Assembly (NCBI RefSeq): GCF_004362245.1 | Contig: NZ_SNWM01000005.1 | Span: 62,001-126,000 of the forward strand | DNA: 64,000 nt | Direction of reading: 5' to 3' | DNA from: Pedobacter duraquae | Lineage (GTDB): Bacteria; Bacteroidota; Bacteroidia; Sphingobacteriales; Sphingobacteriaceae | Part shown: positions 1 through 8,050 of the stretch, in pieces | Layout of the letters: the number at the start of each line of letters is the position of its first letter | Position numbering within the stretch: position 1 is the first letter of the stretch | Notes under the pieces: model-generated | Databases searched by the model: none | Seen by the model: the letters and a program-made list of their open reading frames with translations, nothing else | Told to the model about the DNA's origin: nothing | Made by a program: the position numbers and the translations under genes

Positions 1-390
1 TAGTGCAATGCTGGGAAAATCAGACGTACCTGCTACCGACTTTCTCCGGGACTGCTTCGTACCTCCTTCGACAAAAGTCGAAGAAAACACGAACGAGTCA
101 GGGCAGTTTTATACAAAGGCATGTAGTAGTGTCTATGCTAAATTGTAGGGTCAATGTAGTACTATTAAGATTGAAATATCAGGGTGTTAAACTAAAAGAG
201 GACCTGAATTCAGGTCCTCTTTTAGTACTAATAATCTTTTGAATTCGGTCTAAATGTCAAAAAGAAAATAAGGGTATTATTTCCTCAATTAATTAGTCAC
301 GTATTTATGCACTGTTTTGATTTTTTAAGCATGTTCCACTGCTATGAAACAGTCGAGTATAAATTCCAGCTCTCAACGAATAGATGAAAT
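1..390. other. Left-edge region without a confident gene
   Basis: No recognisable gene lies in the first 390 bases. One + frame is open from base 2 to a TAG at 146-148 and could be the C-terminal end of a gene entering from the left, but the 48 residues match nothing I know. A small hairpin (7-bp arms 66-72 and 77-83) lies inside it. The perfect palindrome at 191-226 is annotated separately. The rest is AT-rich and carries the 3' flank of the minus-strand gene that ends at 391. Confidence 0.3.
191..226. terminator. 36-bp perfect palindrome, probable bidirectional terminator
   Basis: Bases 191-208 are exactly complementary to 209-226 with no mismatch, centred on GAATTC. The ends are rich in A on the left and T on the right, so the transcript folds as a long GC-cored hairpin with an A/U flank on both strands. 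It sits between whatever ends near 148 on the + strand and the minus-strand gene ending at 391. A bidirectional terminator is the simplest reading, although the T-tract is short. Confidence 0.6.
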
Positions 391-1176
391 CTATAGTTCC
401 CTGATCCAAATATTTCTAAAGCTGATAGGTTCACTCTTGTCACCATGTGCCTGCAGTTTAATTGGGCTCGCACCATGTTTTACCCGATACGCAGGCTTAC
501 CAATATATTGTGTAGGCCCTAATAAGACTGTATTATTCTGTACCGTTACGCCATTAAATAATACGGTAACACGGGCTGGTGATGCTACCGAGCCATCAGC
601 ATTAAAGATTGGTGCCGTCCAGGATACATCGTAGGTTTGCCACTCACCAGGGGCAAGCGCCGGATTAGCCAAAGGGATAAACTGTTTGTAAATACTTCCG
701 GCCATGCCGTTAACATACGTCTTATTGTTATAAGAATCCAGGATCTGTAACTCATAACCGGCATCTCCAGGGCCGATTGCAGCTAAAAATAGTCCGCTGT
801 TACCGCGTCCCTGTCCCGTTCCGCTGATGTTTTTAGGAATGCGGAACTCCAGGTGTAACTGATAGTTGCCAAAAGATTTTTTGGTCTGTATATTCCCAGT
901 GCCTTTTTTAACGGTGAAAATGCCTTTTTCTATCGGCCAGGATGCTGCAGCGCCCAGTTGGTCGGTCATAGTCCATTCATCGAGGTTCTTCCCATCAAAT
1001 AAAATCAAGGCATCTGAAGGTGCCTTTGCAAAGTTAAGTTTGCCGGTGACTACCGACTTAGGAATAGGCTCCCATACCTCGGTGTCTTCAGGTTTTCCGT
1101 TGTTTTGAGCTGATGCCATATAGCAGCTTGTGGTAAGTAATGCCGTTAAAATAAAAGTAATTGGTTTCATTATCAT
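391..1176 (-). CDS. DUF1080 (3-keto-disaccharide hydrolase) family secreted protein
   Basis: The 261-residue product has an N-terminal signal peptide ending near ASAQ (about residue 24), followed by one DUF1080 domain. Visible family motifs are LFDGKNLDEW near residue 60, YQLHLEFRIP near 105, GNSGLFL, and YELQILDSY near 140. DUF1080 proteins have a concanavalin-like beta-sandwich fold and include 3-keto-glycoside hydrolases acting in the periplasm or at the cell surface. Two ATG codons (1176 and 1170) could start it; both give a working signal peptide. It stands alone between the palindrome at 191-226 and a divergent cytochrome gene. The substrate is unknown. Confidence 0.85.
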   Translation of the reverse strand: MIMKPITFILTALLTTSCYMASAQNNGKPEDTEVWEPIPKSVVTGKLNFAKAPSDALILFDGKNLDEWTMTDQLGAAASWPIEKGIFTVKKGTGNIQTKKSFGNYQLHLEFRIPKNISGTGQGRGNSGLFLAAIGPGDAGYELQILDSYNNKTYVNGMAGSIYKQFIPLANPALAPGEWQTYDVSWTAPIFNADGSVASPARVTVLFNGVTVQNNTVLLGPTQYIGKPAYRVKHGASPIKLQAHGDKSEPISFRNIWIREL

Positions 1177-1363
1177 AGCTTGATTTGGTTGTCACATGTT
1201 CGTGTTATTAAACGCAGGTTAAGCGTTCTCATTACTCAAGTATAGGTTAAAATCTAAACATTTCAGGAACGCTCTCGTTTATCTGGAATGATTCTATTTT
1301 CAAGCAATAATGTTACTGGGAATAAGAAGAAGTATTTTTAGCTTTAAGTATTAATAGGGAAAA

Positions 1364-1684
1364 ATGAAAAGAAACATATTATTTGGGCTTGCTATTTTAT
1401 TTGCAGGCTGCGCAGCGAGCAATATTGCATTAACAAGTACTGAGAACACAAGCTATAAATACGGAAAAAGTAAGTTTGCGGGTTATTCAAAAGCGATGTT
1501 TGATCAAGGGCGTACGATCAACGCAAAAAATTGCGACCGTTGTCATAAGTTAAAAGATCCTGCAAACTTTACCGAAGAGCAAGCTAACAGGATCATTCCC
1601 AACATGGCTAAAAAAGCTAAACTATCAGATGCTGATAAAGATATCCTGCTGAAATTTTATATCGCGTCGGGCAAACACGCCTAG
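1364..1684 (+). CDS. Small monohaem cytochrome c-like lipoprotein
   Basis: The 106-residue product starts with a lipoprotein signal peptide with lipobox LFAGC (lipidated Cys16). A single haem-binding CDRCH motif lies at residues 57-61, and Met81 (sequence IIPNM) is a plausible distal haem ligand. This is the layout of a minimal class I cytochrome c tethered to a membrane. It could shuttle electrons to a periplasmic dehydrogenase, but no partner is adjacent. The sequence TAGCTTTA just upstream (about 1338-1345) resembles a Bacteroidota -7 box. A strong terminator follows at 1704-1743. Confidence 0.8.
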   Translation: MKRNILFGLAILFAGCAASNIALTSTENTSYKYGKSKFAGYSKAMFDQGRTINAKNCDRCHKLKDPANFTEEQANRIIPNMAKKAKLSDADKDILLKFYIASGKHA

Positions 1685-1703
1685 CGGTAATAAGCATATA
1701 TGG

Positions 1704-1743
1704 AAGGTCCCTGCAATCTTAAATGATTGCAGGGACCTTTTTT
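1704..1743 (+). terminator. Rho-independent terminator after the cytochrome gene
   Basis: A perfect 15-bp stem (1704-1718 with 1725-1739) encloses the six-base loop TTAAAT and runs into a T-tract ending near 1743. It begins 20 bases after the stop codon of the cytochrome c-like gene. Confidence 0.9.
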
Positions 1744-1784
1744 ATGGGTATTGATTTTTTAGGTCATAGCCTGAACCATTAACA

Positions 1785-1822
1785 ACAGAAAAAACCGTGT
1801 AGCTTGCGCTGCACGGTTTTCT
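1785..1822 (-). terminator. Terminator of the beta-barrel gene
   Basis: A 9-bp stem (1791-1799 with 1812-1820, AAAACCGTG and its complement) is followed, when read on the minus strand, by a run of T. It lies about 25 bases past the stop codon of the minus-strand outer-membrane protein gene at 1848, so it most likely ends that transcript. Confidence 0.75.
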
Positions 1823-1847
1823 TTTTCCAGGTAGATGGAAATAAATA

Positions 1848-2459
1848 TTAGAATTTGTAACCTAAGCCTACAGAGAATACCTGATTTCTGTATTCCGGAG
1901 TATAGCTAGATCCATTTTCATTGTTTTTCTGGAAGTCTAACGCATAGCGGCCATGGATATCAACATTGCTGTTTACATCATATCTGAAACCAATTACACC
2001 ACCTACCAAACTTTTCTTGAAACGGTCTGAGTCATCTTCAACAAATTTTTGTTGGGTGGATCCAAATCCATTTTCATACTTGTTAGTCGTAGACATCAGG
2101 AAGGATACCTGTGGACCAACAACAACATTAAATGCACTTCCTAATTTGATAGATGCCAAAATTGGTACATCAATAAAATTGGTAGTTTGCGTAAACTCAC
2201 CAAATCCGCTGGTTAGTTTATAACCTTTTTGTGAGTACAATACCTCGGGGGTAAAAGCGATACCTTCGATCAGGTTGATGTCTAACGTCACACCGACATT
2301 AAAACCAGGGTTTACTTTTGTGCTGAAGTTATTGTTTCCATCTTCTTTAATGATATTAGGTAAGTTCAACCCACCTTTAATTCCAAATCTTATTGGGCTT
2401 TGTGCATTTGCAGCTCCTGCAAGAAAAAGTCCGGCAACTAAAATAAATATCTTTTTCAT
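1848..2459 (-). CDS. Outer-membrane beta-barrel protein (PorT/OMP_b-brl family)
   Basis: The 203-residue product has a classical signal peptide (MKKIFILVAG through NANAQ-like cleavage near residue 20). The rest has alternating hydrophobic/polar strands and ends in an aromatic residue (GLGYKF), as expected for a small eight-stranded outer-membrane barrel. Strands such as RFGIKGGLNLPN, FTPEVLYSQKGY and PQVSFLMS are characteristic of the Bacteroidota PorT-like family. I chose the ATG at 2459 because the eight residues encoded further upstream are charged and would spoil the signal peptide. The role is unknown: such proteins are porins or structural barrels. Confidence 0.85.
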   Translation of the reverse strand: MKKIFILVAGLFLAGAANAQSPIRFGIKGGLNLPNIIKEDGNNNFSTKVNPGFNVGVTLDINLIEGIAFTPEVLYSQKGYKLTSGFGEFTQTTNFIDVPILASIKLGSAFNVVVGPQVSFLMSTTNKYENGFGSTQQKFVEDDSDRFKKSLVGGVIGFRYDVNSNVDIHGRYALDFQKNNENGSSYTPEYRNQVFSVGLGYKF

Positions 2460-2677
2460 AGTCTTTGTTTTTGCAGGGGGCATTGAAAGAAATGTGCCAA
2501 GATGGCTCCTCTTGAGGTTGTGGAAAATGTTAAATATCGCTTAATCGCTAATGATGAGGGTTCTAGCTATGTTTTTGCGCTTGTGCCAATTGCTTTTAAC
2601 TTTTAAATTTCAGATTAGAAAAGTGTATCGTATTTGATACAATCTTTGTTTGTTGTCATTATTGGACGTGCTTTTGC

Positions 2678-2709
2678 TTGATGTAAACTGTTAGCTTTTA
2701 CTAACTTTG
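2678..2709 (+). promoter_or_regulatory. Bacteroidota-type promoter of the GH3 gene
   Basis: TAACTTTG at 2702-2709 matches the TAnnTTTG -7 consensus, and a TTG at 2678-2680 lies 21 bases upstream as a -33 element. The start codon of the GH3 gene follows at 2732. Confidence 0.6.
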
Positions 2710-2731
2710 GTATTATAACAATCAACGACTA

Positions 2732-4438
2732 ATGAATTTTAAAAAGATCTTTTCACTTGCTCTTCTGCTTGCCCTCTTCACTATTACAGTTAATGCACAA
2801 CAAAAATCATATATAGAAACACTGAACGAGCCCAATGCATGGGTAGATTCTGTATTCCACAAATTGAACAGACGGCAGAAAATTGCTCAGATGTTTTTTG
2901 TGCGTGCGCTGACTAACGCAGGAAAGGCTTACGAAGATTCGATAGGTAACGTGATCAAGAAGGAAAGAATCGGTGGATTGGTTTTCTTCCAGGGCGGTCC
3001 GGGCCGACAAGTTAATCTGACTAACAATTACCAGTCGCTCGCCAAAGTCCCGTTATTAATCAGCCTGGATGGCGAGTGGGGTTTGGGTATGCGCCTTGAT
3101 AGTACCATTTCCTATCCTTATCAGATGGCTTTGGGTGCGATTCAAAATAAAGACCTGATTTACAGAATGGGTATTGCTGTAGCTGCCGATTTCAAAAGAG
3201 TGGGCATGCACATGAACCTGGCACCTGATGTCGATGTAAATAACAATGCGAAGAATCCCGTAATCAATTACCGTTCTTTTGGCGAAAATAAATACAATGT
3301 GGCTGTTAAGGGAGCTGCATACATGAAGGGCATGCAGGATGGCGGATTGTTGGTAACGCTTAAGCATTTTCCCGGACATGGCGATACAGATGTAGATTCA
3401 CACGCCGATTTGCCTCAGCTTAACTTTACCAGAGCAAGGTTAGATAGTTTGGAGATGTATCCTTTTAAAGAATTGATTAATCAGGGAGCTTCGGGTGTGA
3501 TGATTGCCCACATGAACATCCCTGCACTGGATACGACCTTACACTTACCTTCTACCTTGTCAAAACCAATCGTTACAGGCATCCTGAAACAGGACCTTGG
3601 GTTTAAAGGGATTATCATCTCTGATGCGATGGAGATGAAAGGGGTGGTGAAATATTTCAAAAATGGCGAAGCCGACGTTCGTGCTATTGAAGCGGGAAAT
3701 GATATCCTGGAGCTCTCTGAAAATAGCGACCGCAGTATTAAATTGGTGCGTAAAGCTGTGCGCTCTGGAAGAATCCCTATGGAACGTATTGATGAAAGTG
3801 TACGGAAAATCCTGATGGCGAAATACTACGCGGGACTGAATGTTAAGCCTGAGCTGAGTACTGCAAACCTTGCTGAAGATTTAAAAAAGCCAGAACATGT
3901 TGCGTTAGTTCAAGAACTTGCCGATGCTTCGATGACCATGTTGAGGGGTAAACAGTTTATGAAAACCTTCGCGCTAGAAAAGCGGACGGTAATTATCAGT
4001 ATCGGCACAACAGGTGTGACTACCTTTCAGCGCGAGCTGGGAAAACACTATGGCAACTCAGTGATGTTTACGCTGGATAAAAATGCAACGGCAAACAACA
4101 TCGCTGCGGTAATGCGTGAGCTGGCTATGTTTGACCAGATCATCATCGGAATCCACGATTCCAGAATCCGCCCGGGAAATGGCATGGTATTAAGCCAGGA
4201 TCTGAAGATGTTCCTGAAAAGTATGACCAGTCAGAATGCAGTATTTGCGCTTTTTGCGAATCCATATAACCTCTCTGCGCTAAGCGGATTGGAGCTTAGT
4301 AAAGGCTTGGTTGTTGCTTATCAAAAGGAAGATTTTATGCAAAAAGCCGCGGCAGATGTCATTAGCAACATTAAAGTTCCCAATGGTAAACTGCCGGTAA
4401 GCGTAAATGCATTTTTTAAGTACGGCGACGGCGAGTAG
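2732..4438 (+). CDS. Glycoside hydrolase family 3 protein (beta-N-acetylhexosaminidase-like)
   Basis: The 568-residue secreted protein has a signal peptide cleaved near NAQQ (residue 23) and a GH3 N-terminal TIM-barrel domain to about residue 360. It carries the NagZ-type signature KHFPGHG at 211-217 followed by DSH at 222-224, where His224 is the expected acid/base residue. Asp298 in ISDAMEM is the expected nucleophile. The remaining 200 residues resemble the alpha/beta C-terminal GH3 domain. The family removes terminal beta-linked N-acetylglucosamine or glucose; the KHFPGHG/DSH pair favours an N-acetylhexosaminidase, possibly acting on peptidoglycan or chitin fragments. Its stop lies one base from the convergent thioredoxin-fold gene. 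Confidence 0.88.
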   Translation: MNFKKIFSLALLLALFTITVNAQQKSYIETLNEPNAWVDSVFHKLNRRQKIAQMFFVRALTNAGKAYEDSIGNVIKKERIGGLVFFQGGPGRQVNLTNNYQSLAKVPLLISLDGEWGLGMRLDSTISYPYQMALGAIQNKDLIYRMGIAVAADFKRVGMHMNLAPDVDVNNNAKNPVINYRSFGENKYNVAVKGAAYMKGMQDGGLLVTLKHFPGHGDTDVDSHADLPQLNFTRARLDSLEMYPFKELINQGASGVMIAHMNIPALDTTLHLPSTLSKPIVTGILKQDLGFKGIIISDAMEMKGVVKYFKNGEADVRAIEAGNDILELSENSDRSIKLVRKAVRSGRIPMERIDESVRKILMAKYYAGLNVKPELSTANLAEDLKKPEHVALVQELADASMTMLRGKQFMKTFALEKRTVIISIGTTGVTTFQRELGKHYGNSVMFTLDKNATANNIAAVMRELAMFDQIIIGIHDSRIRPGNGMVLSQDLKMFLKSMTSQNAVFALFANPYNLSALSGLELSKGLVVAYQKEDFMQKAAADVISNIKVPNGKLPVSVNAFFKYGDGE

Positions 4439-4439
4439 C

Positions 4440-4967
4440 TTATTTTGCTGAGGCGTGTACTGCGGCGTAGTTCCAGTTTTTAAGGAATCCCAGTACTGCC
4501 TTCACATTATGCCCACGGCCTTCTTTGGCTGTTTCTTCTTTATCGCGCTCCAGATAGCCTGAGTCCTGGATGTGTAAAACCTTGCCATTACCATCAAGGA
4601 CAACGAAGTTAGGGTATCCAAATCTGCCGGGATTGCCCAATTTATTTAGTACTTCAGTATTCTTTACTTCCGGGCTCCAGTTTACCAAAACCCATTCGTA
4701 GTTGTCGGCAATGTATTTACTTAACTCAGGTGTTTTGTTCACGAGGTCGTGAAAGTAAATACACCAAATACACCAGTTGCCACCTACCTGTACCAGTACG
4801 TTTTTATTGGCTTTTTTTGCCTTTGTCACCGCAGCATCTATATCTGCTTGTGCGTTAGCTTGAGGGTTATAAATATGAACCGCTTTTTTCGTGCTGTCTG
4901 GTTTTGCCTGAGCCATTGCGCCAGCGCTCAGTATGATAAAGGAGAGGAGGAAAAGGATACGTTTCAT
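4440..4967 (-). CDS. Secreted thioredoxin-fold protein
   Basis: The 175-residue product has a signal peptide (cleavage near AMAQ, residue 20) and a thioredoxin fold. WCIWC at residues 65-69 supplies the redox-active CxxC, and GYPNFVV supplies the cis-proline loop. It resembles the DUF255/thioredoxin_7 group, which reduces or isomerises disulfides in the periplasm or assists cytochrome maturation. The long extension after the cis-proline (SGYLERDKEET) is typical of the Bacteroidota members. It ends tail to tail against the GH3 gene, leaving no room for a terminator between them. Confidence 0.85.
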   Translation of the reverse strand: MKRILFLLSFIILSAGAMAQAKPDSTKKAVHIYNPQANAQADIDAAVTKAKKANKNVLVQVGGNWCIWCIYFHDLVNKTPELSKYIADNYEWVLVNWSPEVKNTEVLNKLGNPGRFGYPNFVVLDGNGKVLHIQDSGYLERDKEETAKEGRGHNVKAVLGFLKNWNYAAVHASAK

Positions 4968-5197
4968 TGGTTATAAATTAATATGATGCAAATTTATGAA
5001 AAAATCTACTGATAAGGTAGTTATTTCCATTTGCGCCCAATTTTCATGAGTTTTGCATAGATAGCGGTTAAAGATATTCCTGAATCAGGAAGGAGTACGA
5101 ATCAGCCACAATGATTTGGTTGCTCACGATTTAATAATCGAGACCTTCAAATTCTTAGATTTATTAGTATAATAGCATTTGAACTTGATATTGCAAC

Positions 5198-5302
5198 ATG
5201 AAGACGACCGTCATAACTATCGGGAACAGCCAGGGAGTCATACTTCCAGCGATGCTTTTAACGCAAATGAAGCTATTTAATGGACATGGTAATATTGCAT
5301 GA
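5198..5302 (+). pseudogene. Truncated MazE/AbrB-type antitoxin remnant
   Basis: A 34-residue frame starting at ATG 5198 and ending at TGA 5300-5302 begins MKTTVITIGNSQGVILP, which is the N-terminal swapped-hairpin DNA-binding signature of MazE/AbrB antitoxins (IGNSxGVxLP). The match fades after about residue 27 and the frame stops, whereas family members run to 75-85 residues and bind the toxin through the missing C-terminal half. No MazF-like toxin follows. I read it as a decayed antitoxin in the otherwise empty 4968-5341 gap; a functional mini-antitoxin is much less likely. The rest of that gap shows nothing recognisable. Confidence 0.6.
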
Positions 5303-5341
5303 TTACGTTGGCCTTTGAATTAGGATTTTTTATTAAAACAA

Positions 5342-6073
5342 ATGAATCAAAACGATGTAAAGCGAATATCAAGGCTCACAGCAATTGTTACCCAACTTCA
5401 GACTAAACGTTTACTCTCTGCTACACAGCTTGCCGATCGTTTTAATGTAAGCATCAGGACTATTTACAGAGACGTAAAAGCATTGGAACAAGCGGGGATT
5501 CCGATTCTAACAGAGGAAGGTAAAGGTTACACAATGATGGAAGGGTTTAGGATGGCGCCTGTATCCCTTACAGACAATGAGGCCAGGGCATTAATCACTG
5601 CAGAGCAACTGTTATTAAACAATGCGGACAGTTCATTAAGCAAGGATTACGAATCTGCAATTACTAAGATAAAAGCAATACTACAACAGGAAACGAAAGA
5701 CAAAGTGGAATTGCTGGCTAACAGAATTGCCATCAGCCCGGCAATTGTCCGTCATCCTGAAAGTAGCTCACTTACTTCAATTCAAAATGCGCTTACCACT
5801 TTTCAGGTATTGGAAATCACATACCAATCAAAACAGGATGGGGAAATAACCAAGCGGCAGGTTGAACCCTTTGCACTATACTTCAGCTTGAATGAAAGTT
5901 GGCTCCTGATTGCTTTCTGCAGGTTAAGAAATGATTTTCGAATGTTTAGTCTGGATAGAATCTTAAAAATTAACCAACCTAACATCAGTTTCCAGCCACA
6001 TCAACTTACGCTTGCAGCATATCTGGCCGAAAAGCAAAAAAATTTTAGTACCCCTGACATACCCTTGTCGTAA
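5342..6073 (+). CDS. YafY-type HTH and WYL-domain transcriptional regulator
   Basis: The 243-residue protein has an N-terminal winged helix (residues about 8-65, with ATQLADRFNVSIRTIYRDV as the helix-turn-helix) and a WYL ligand-sensing domain (about 135-225, ending FRMFSLDRI). YafY-like WYL regulators are DNA-binding proteins whose WYL domain senses small molecules or nucleic acids. The protein is shorter than the usual 300-320 residues because it lacks the C-terminal WCX extension. The VOC gene begins 51 bases downstream on the same strand and is the obvious candidate target. Confidence 0.85.
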   Translation: MNQNDVKRISRLTAIVTQLQTKRLLSATQLADRFNVSIRTIYRDVKALEQAGIPILTEEGKGYTMMEGFRMAPVSLTDNEARALITAEQLLLNNADSSLSKDYESAITKIKAILQQETKDKVELLANRIAISPAIVRHPESSSLTSIQNALTTFQVLEITYQSKQDGEITKRQVEPFALYFSLNESWLLIAFCRLRNDFRMFSLDRILKINQPNISFQPHQLTLAAYLAEKQKNFSTPDIPLS

Positions 6074-6124
6074 TCCTGTTTCACCTTTGTGCTGTTAAAA
6101 AAACAGAACACAAAAATTAGGAAT

Positions 6125-6529
6125 ATGAATCTCATTTCGATTAGAATTATTACAGCAGACGTTCAAAGGCTAGTAAGTTTTTATGAGCGATTAACTGGAT
6201 TAAAAGCAGTACAATACACAGACGATTTTGCTGAGCTGCAAACCCATTCAGCTACCCTGGCAATAGGAAGTACCAGAACCTTACAGTTTTTTGGAGGTGA
6301 TGAAGTAGCAAGAGCTGCACAGAACAGAACTGCAATTGTTGAATTTCTGGTTCAGGATGTGGATGCTGAGTATAGAAGGTTGACTGATTTTCTTCACACT
6401 TATCTGGTGCAAAAGCCAACATTAATGCCCTGGGGTAACAAATCCTTATTGCTTCGCGATCCAGATGGAAACCTGATTAATTTCTTTACACCTATTAGCC
6501 CTGAAGCGATGAAAAAATTTAAAAGCTAA
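6125..6529 (+). CDS. VOC (glyoxalase/bleomycin-resistance) family protein
   Basis: The 134-residue product has the paired beta-alpha-beta-beta-beta modules of the vicinal-oxygen-chelate fold: ISIRIITADVQRLVSFYERLTG at the start and LLRDPDGNLINFFTP at the end, the latter carrying the usual C-terminal metal-ligand strand. Such proteins are small-molecule lyases, dioxygenases or drug-binding resistance proteins. The ATG at 6125 is preferred because the fold begins right after it and TTAGGAAT precedes it. Its position behind a WYL regulator suggests an inducible stress or detoxification pair; the substrate cannot be read from the sequence. Confidence 0.8.
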   Translation: MNLISIRIITADVQRLVSFYERLTGLKAVQYTDDFAELQTHSATLAIGSTRTLQFFGGDEVARAAQNRTAIVEFLVQDVDAEYRRLTDFLHTYLVQKPTLMPWGNKSLLLRDPDGNLINFFTPISPEAMKKFKS

Positions 6530-6706
6530 ATGGTGATATTGACTCGTGTTTAGCTATAAGTTGACGCGAATAAAGCGTTAAAATACCTTCCAATATTTCA
6601 CAAAAAATGAATTACTTTTAGTGAAACTTTTACGTAATGAACAACAGTTCTACTTCTAATAATGGTGTAGCTTCAAGTGAAAATGAATGCAGAGAAGTGG
6701 TAATGA

Positions 6707-7633
6707 CTATATCCAAATGGGAGTTTTCTCCCAGTGATTTAGGAAGCCTAGCTTATATATCGGAACATTTGGATATTCTACAAAAAGCTGTAGAATCTTG
6801 TTTTTGATATGATGCCCAGGAGTTACTTGATTACACATATATAATAGCGCTGAAACTATCAGGAAGATCTTTTTTTCTTGCACTGGCAATAAAGGGCTAG
6901 AAAACCATGTGCCTTTTGGATTATTTAAATTGTTTGGCTTTTTGACCATTGTCCTGCTCCATAGCCTTGAATGATGGGCAATAATATTCCTTAAATATGT
7001 GATCGCTTCCAACCAGCTAGACAATTCACTATGAATATTAAAGCCCATTTCTTGGGCTATTTGTGATTTTTCGGGAAGTTGAGCATTTAAGCCCTTATAC
7101 AATTTTGACAAGCAACCCATGGAAGCCACCTCTAAAATTTTCCACGCATCTGCAGGTACATTAGGATAACGAGCTCTATGATCCTTGATAAATATTTCCT
7201 GACTCCGATTAAATTCCTTCGTTAGTTCCGCAACAGTGTGTAAATGTGGTGTTTTGACTGTGCCATTGATTTCGATCGTTCCGTTTTGGAATATTGAAGA
7301 ATCTAAGTACCAAAGGCCTCCAAACTTTAAAGACAAGATATAGATCATTTTCGTCCTCAATGCAATCTCAATGCGTTCGATACCATCGAAAAGGATGAGT
7401 CTCAATTGGCGGTCGAAGTTGTACCGATCTATAATGTCTTCGAAATAAGTATCGGGTTTGAAGGTGTGGCTATTTAGATTATCCTGCATGTCCCACCAAT
7501 AGCCCTTTATCCTATAATAGCTGATATTAGAAAGGAGGTGATTGGCGGCAGCTTCGTTTTTGAAAATCATTCCACGGCTTTTTAAAAGGAGGATCTGATC
7601 TGGAATGCTGTAAGCTGGCTTGTTACTTGGCAC
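6707..7633 (-). CDS. Abi_2 (AbiD/AbiF) family abortive-infection protein with HEPN motif
   Basis: The 308-residue protein has the Abi_2 hallmarks: KPAYSIPDQILLLKSRGM at the N-terminus, YYRIKGYWW at 39-47, FDRQLRLILFDGIERIEIAL near 73-91, and YLRNIIAHHSRLWSR at 213-227. The RNIIAH segment (Arg215, His220) is the R-x4-H motif of HEPN ribonucleases. AbiD/AbiF proteins of this family stop phage growth in lactococci, and the HEPN fold implies RNA cleavage after infection. The start is a GTG at 7633; the first internal ATG would cut off conserved sequence. It is a single gene with no visible antitoxin partner. Confidence 0.88.
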   Translation of the reverse strand: MPSNKPAYSIPDQILLLKSRGMIFKNEAAANHLLSNISYYRIKGYWWDMQDNLNSHTFKPDTYFEDIIDRYNFDRQLRLILFDGIERIEIALRTKMIYILSLKFGGLWYLDSSIFQNGTIEINGTVKTPHLHTVAELTKEFNRSQEIFIKDHRARYPNVPADAWKILEVASMGCLSKLYKGLNAQLPEKSQIAQEMGFNIHSELSSWLEAITYLRNIIAHHSRLWSRTMVKKPNNLNNPKGTWFSSPLLPVQEKKIFLIVSALLYMCNQVTPGHHIKNKILQLFVEYPNVPIYKLGFLNHWEKTPIWI

Positions 7634-7643
7634 AAAAAAAATG

Positions 7644-7677
7644 ACCCGAATGCAGTTCTAACGGTATGCAAACGGGT
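7644..7677. repeat. Interrupted inverted repeat upstream of the Abi_2 gene
   Basis: ACCCG at 7644-7648 pairs with CGGGT at 7673-7677, and TGCA at 7651-7654 pairs with TGCA at 7667-7670, in register with a two-base mismatch on each side. The dyad sits 11-44 bases upstream of the GTG start of the Abi_2 gene, where an operator or a 5' leader hairpin would be placed. There is no T-tract, so it is not a terminator. Confidence 0.35.
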
Positions 7678-7742
7678 TCTGTTGTTACAAATATCGTAAC
7701 GTTGATGTACACTACCAAATAATTTTAAATTCAAAGCAACGT

Positions 7743-8050
7743 TCACTGATCGATCATAAGCATTAACATCAATTCACCTGTATTGTTAATAAAGTCACGA
7801 TAATAACCACAGGTGCCTACCAGTTTAGAACTTTGGGCGTCCATAATTCCCCAGTGGATACAATTCCCATGGAGATAATCTTGATCTATCTTTTTCTGCA
7901 TTTCATTGCTTCACTGGGATCAGTTGCTGGTATACCATTATAATAAGACATCTCCATTATTTCATCGGCATCAGTGCTTGTTACCTGGCGTAAGACAACC
8001 TCATTAGCCGTGAGCGTCGGGAAGTTCTGGTATGGAGGATAGTTTGTTAT
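7743..8050 (-). pseudogene. Frameshifted and truncated GNAT acetyltransferase
   Basis: Read on the minus strand, about 8046 down to 7915 encodes a RimJ/RimL-type GNAT N-terminus (NFPTLTANEVVLRQVTSTDA, then SYYNG). This frame ends at a stop near 7890. The neighbouring frame, starting at an overlapping ATG, continues the same fold (CIHWGIMDAQSSKLVGTCGY, then YYRDF and GELMLMLMIDQ) until TGA at 7743-7745. A single missing base near 7900-7910 restores a continuous protein. The C-terminal acetyl-CoA-binding half is also absent and no start codon is evident. The rest of the 7634-8236 gap holds only short unrecognisable open frames and the promoter region of the next gene. Confidence 0.7.

Noticed and set aside
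6637..6810. Short + strand frame of 57 codons overlapping the end of the Abi_2 gene, considered as an antitoxin
   Set aside because: More than half of it is antisense to the conserved Abi_2 C-terminus, it has no recognisable fold, and no promoter consensus precedes it.
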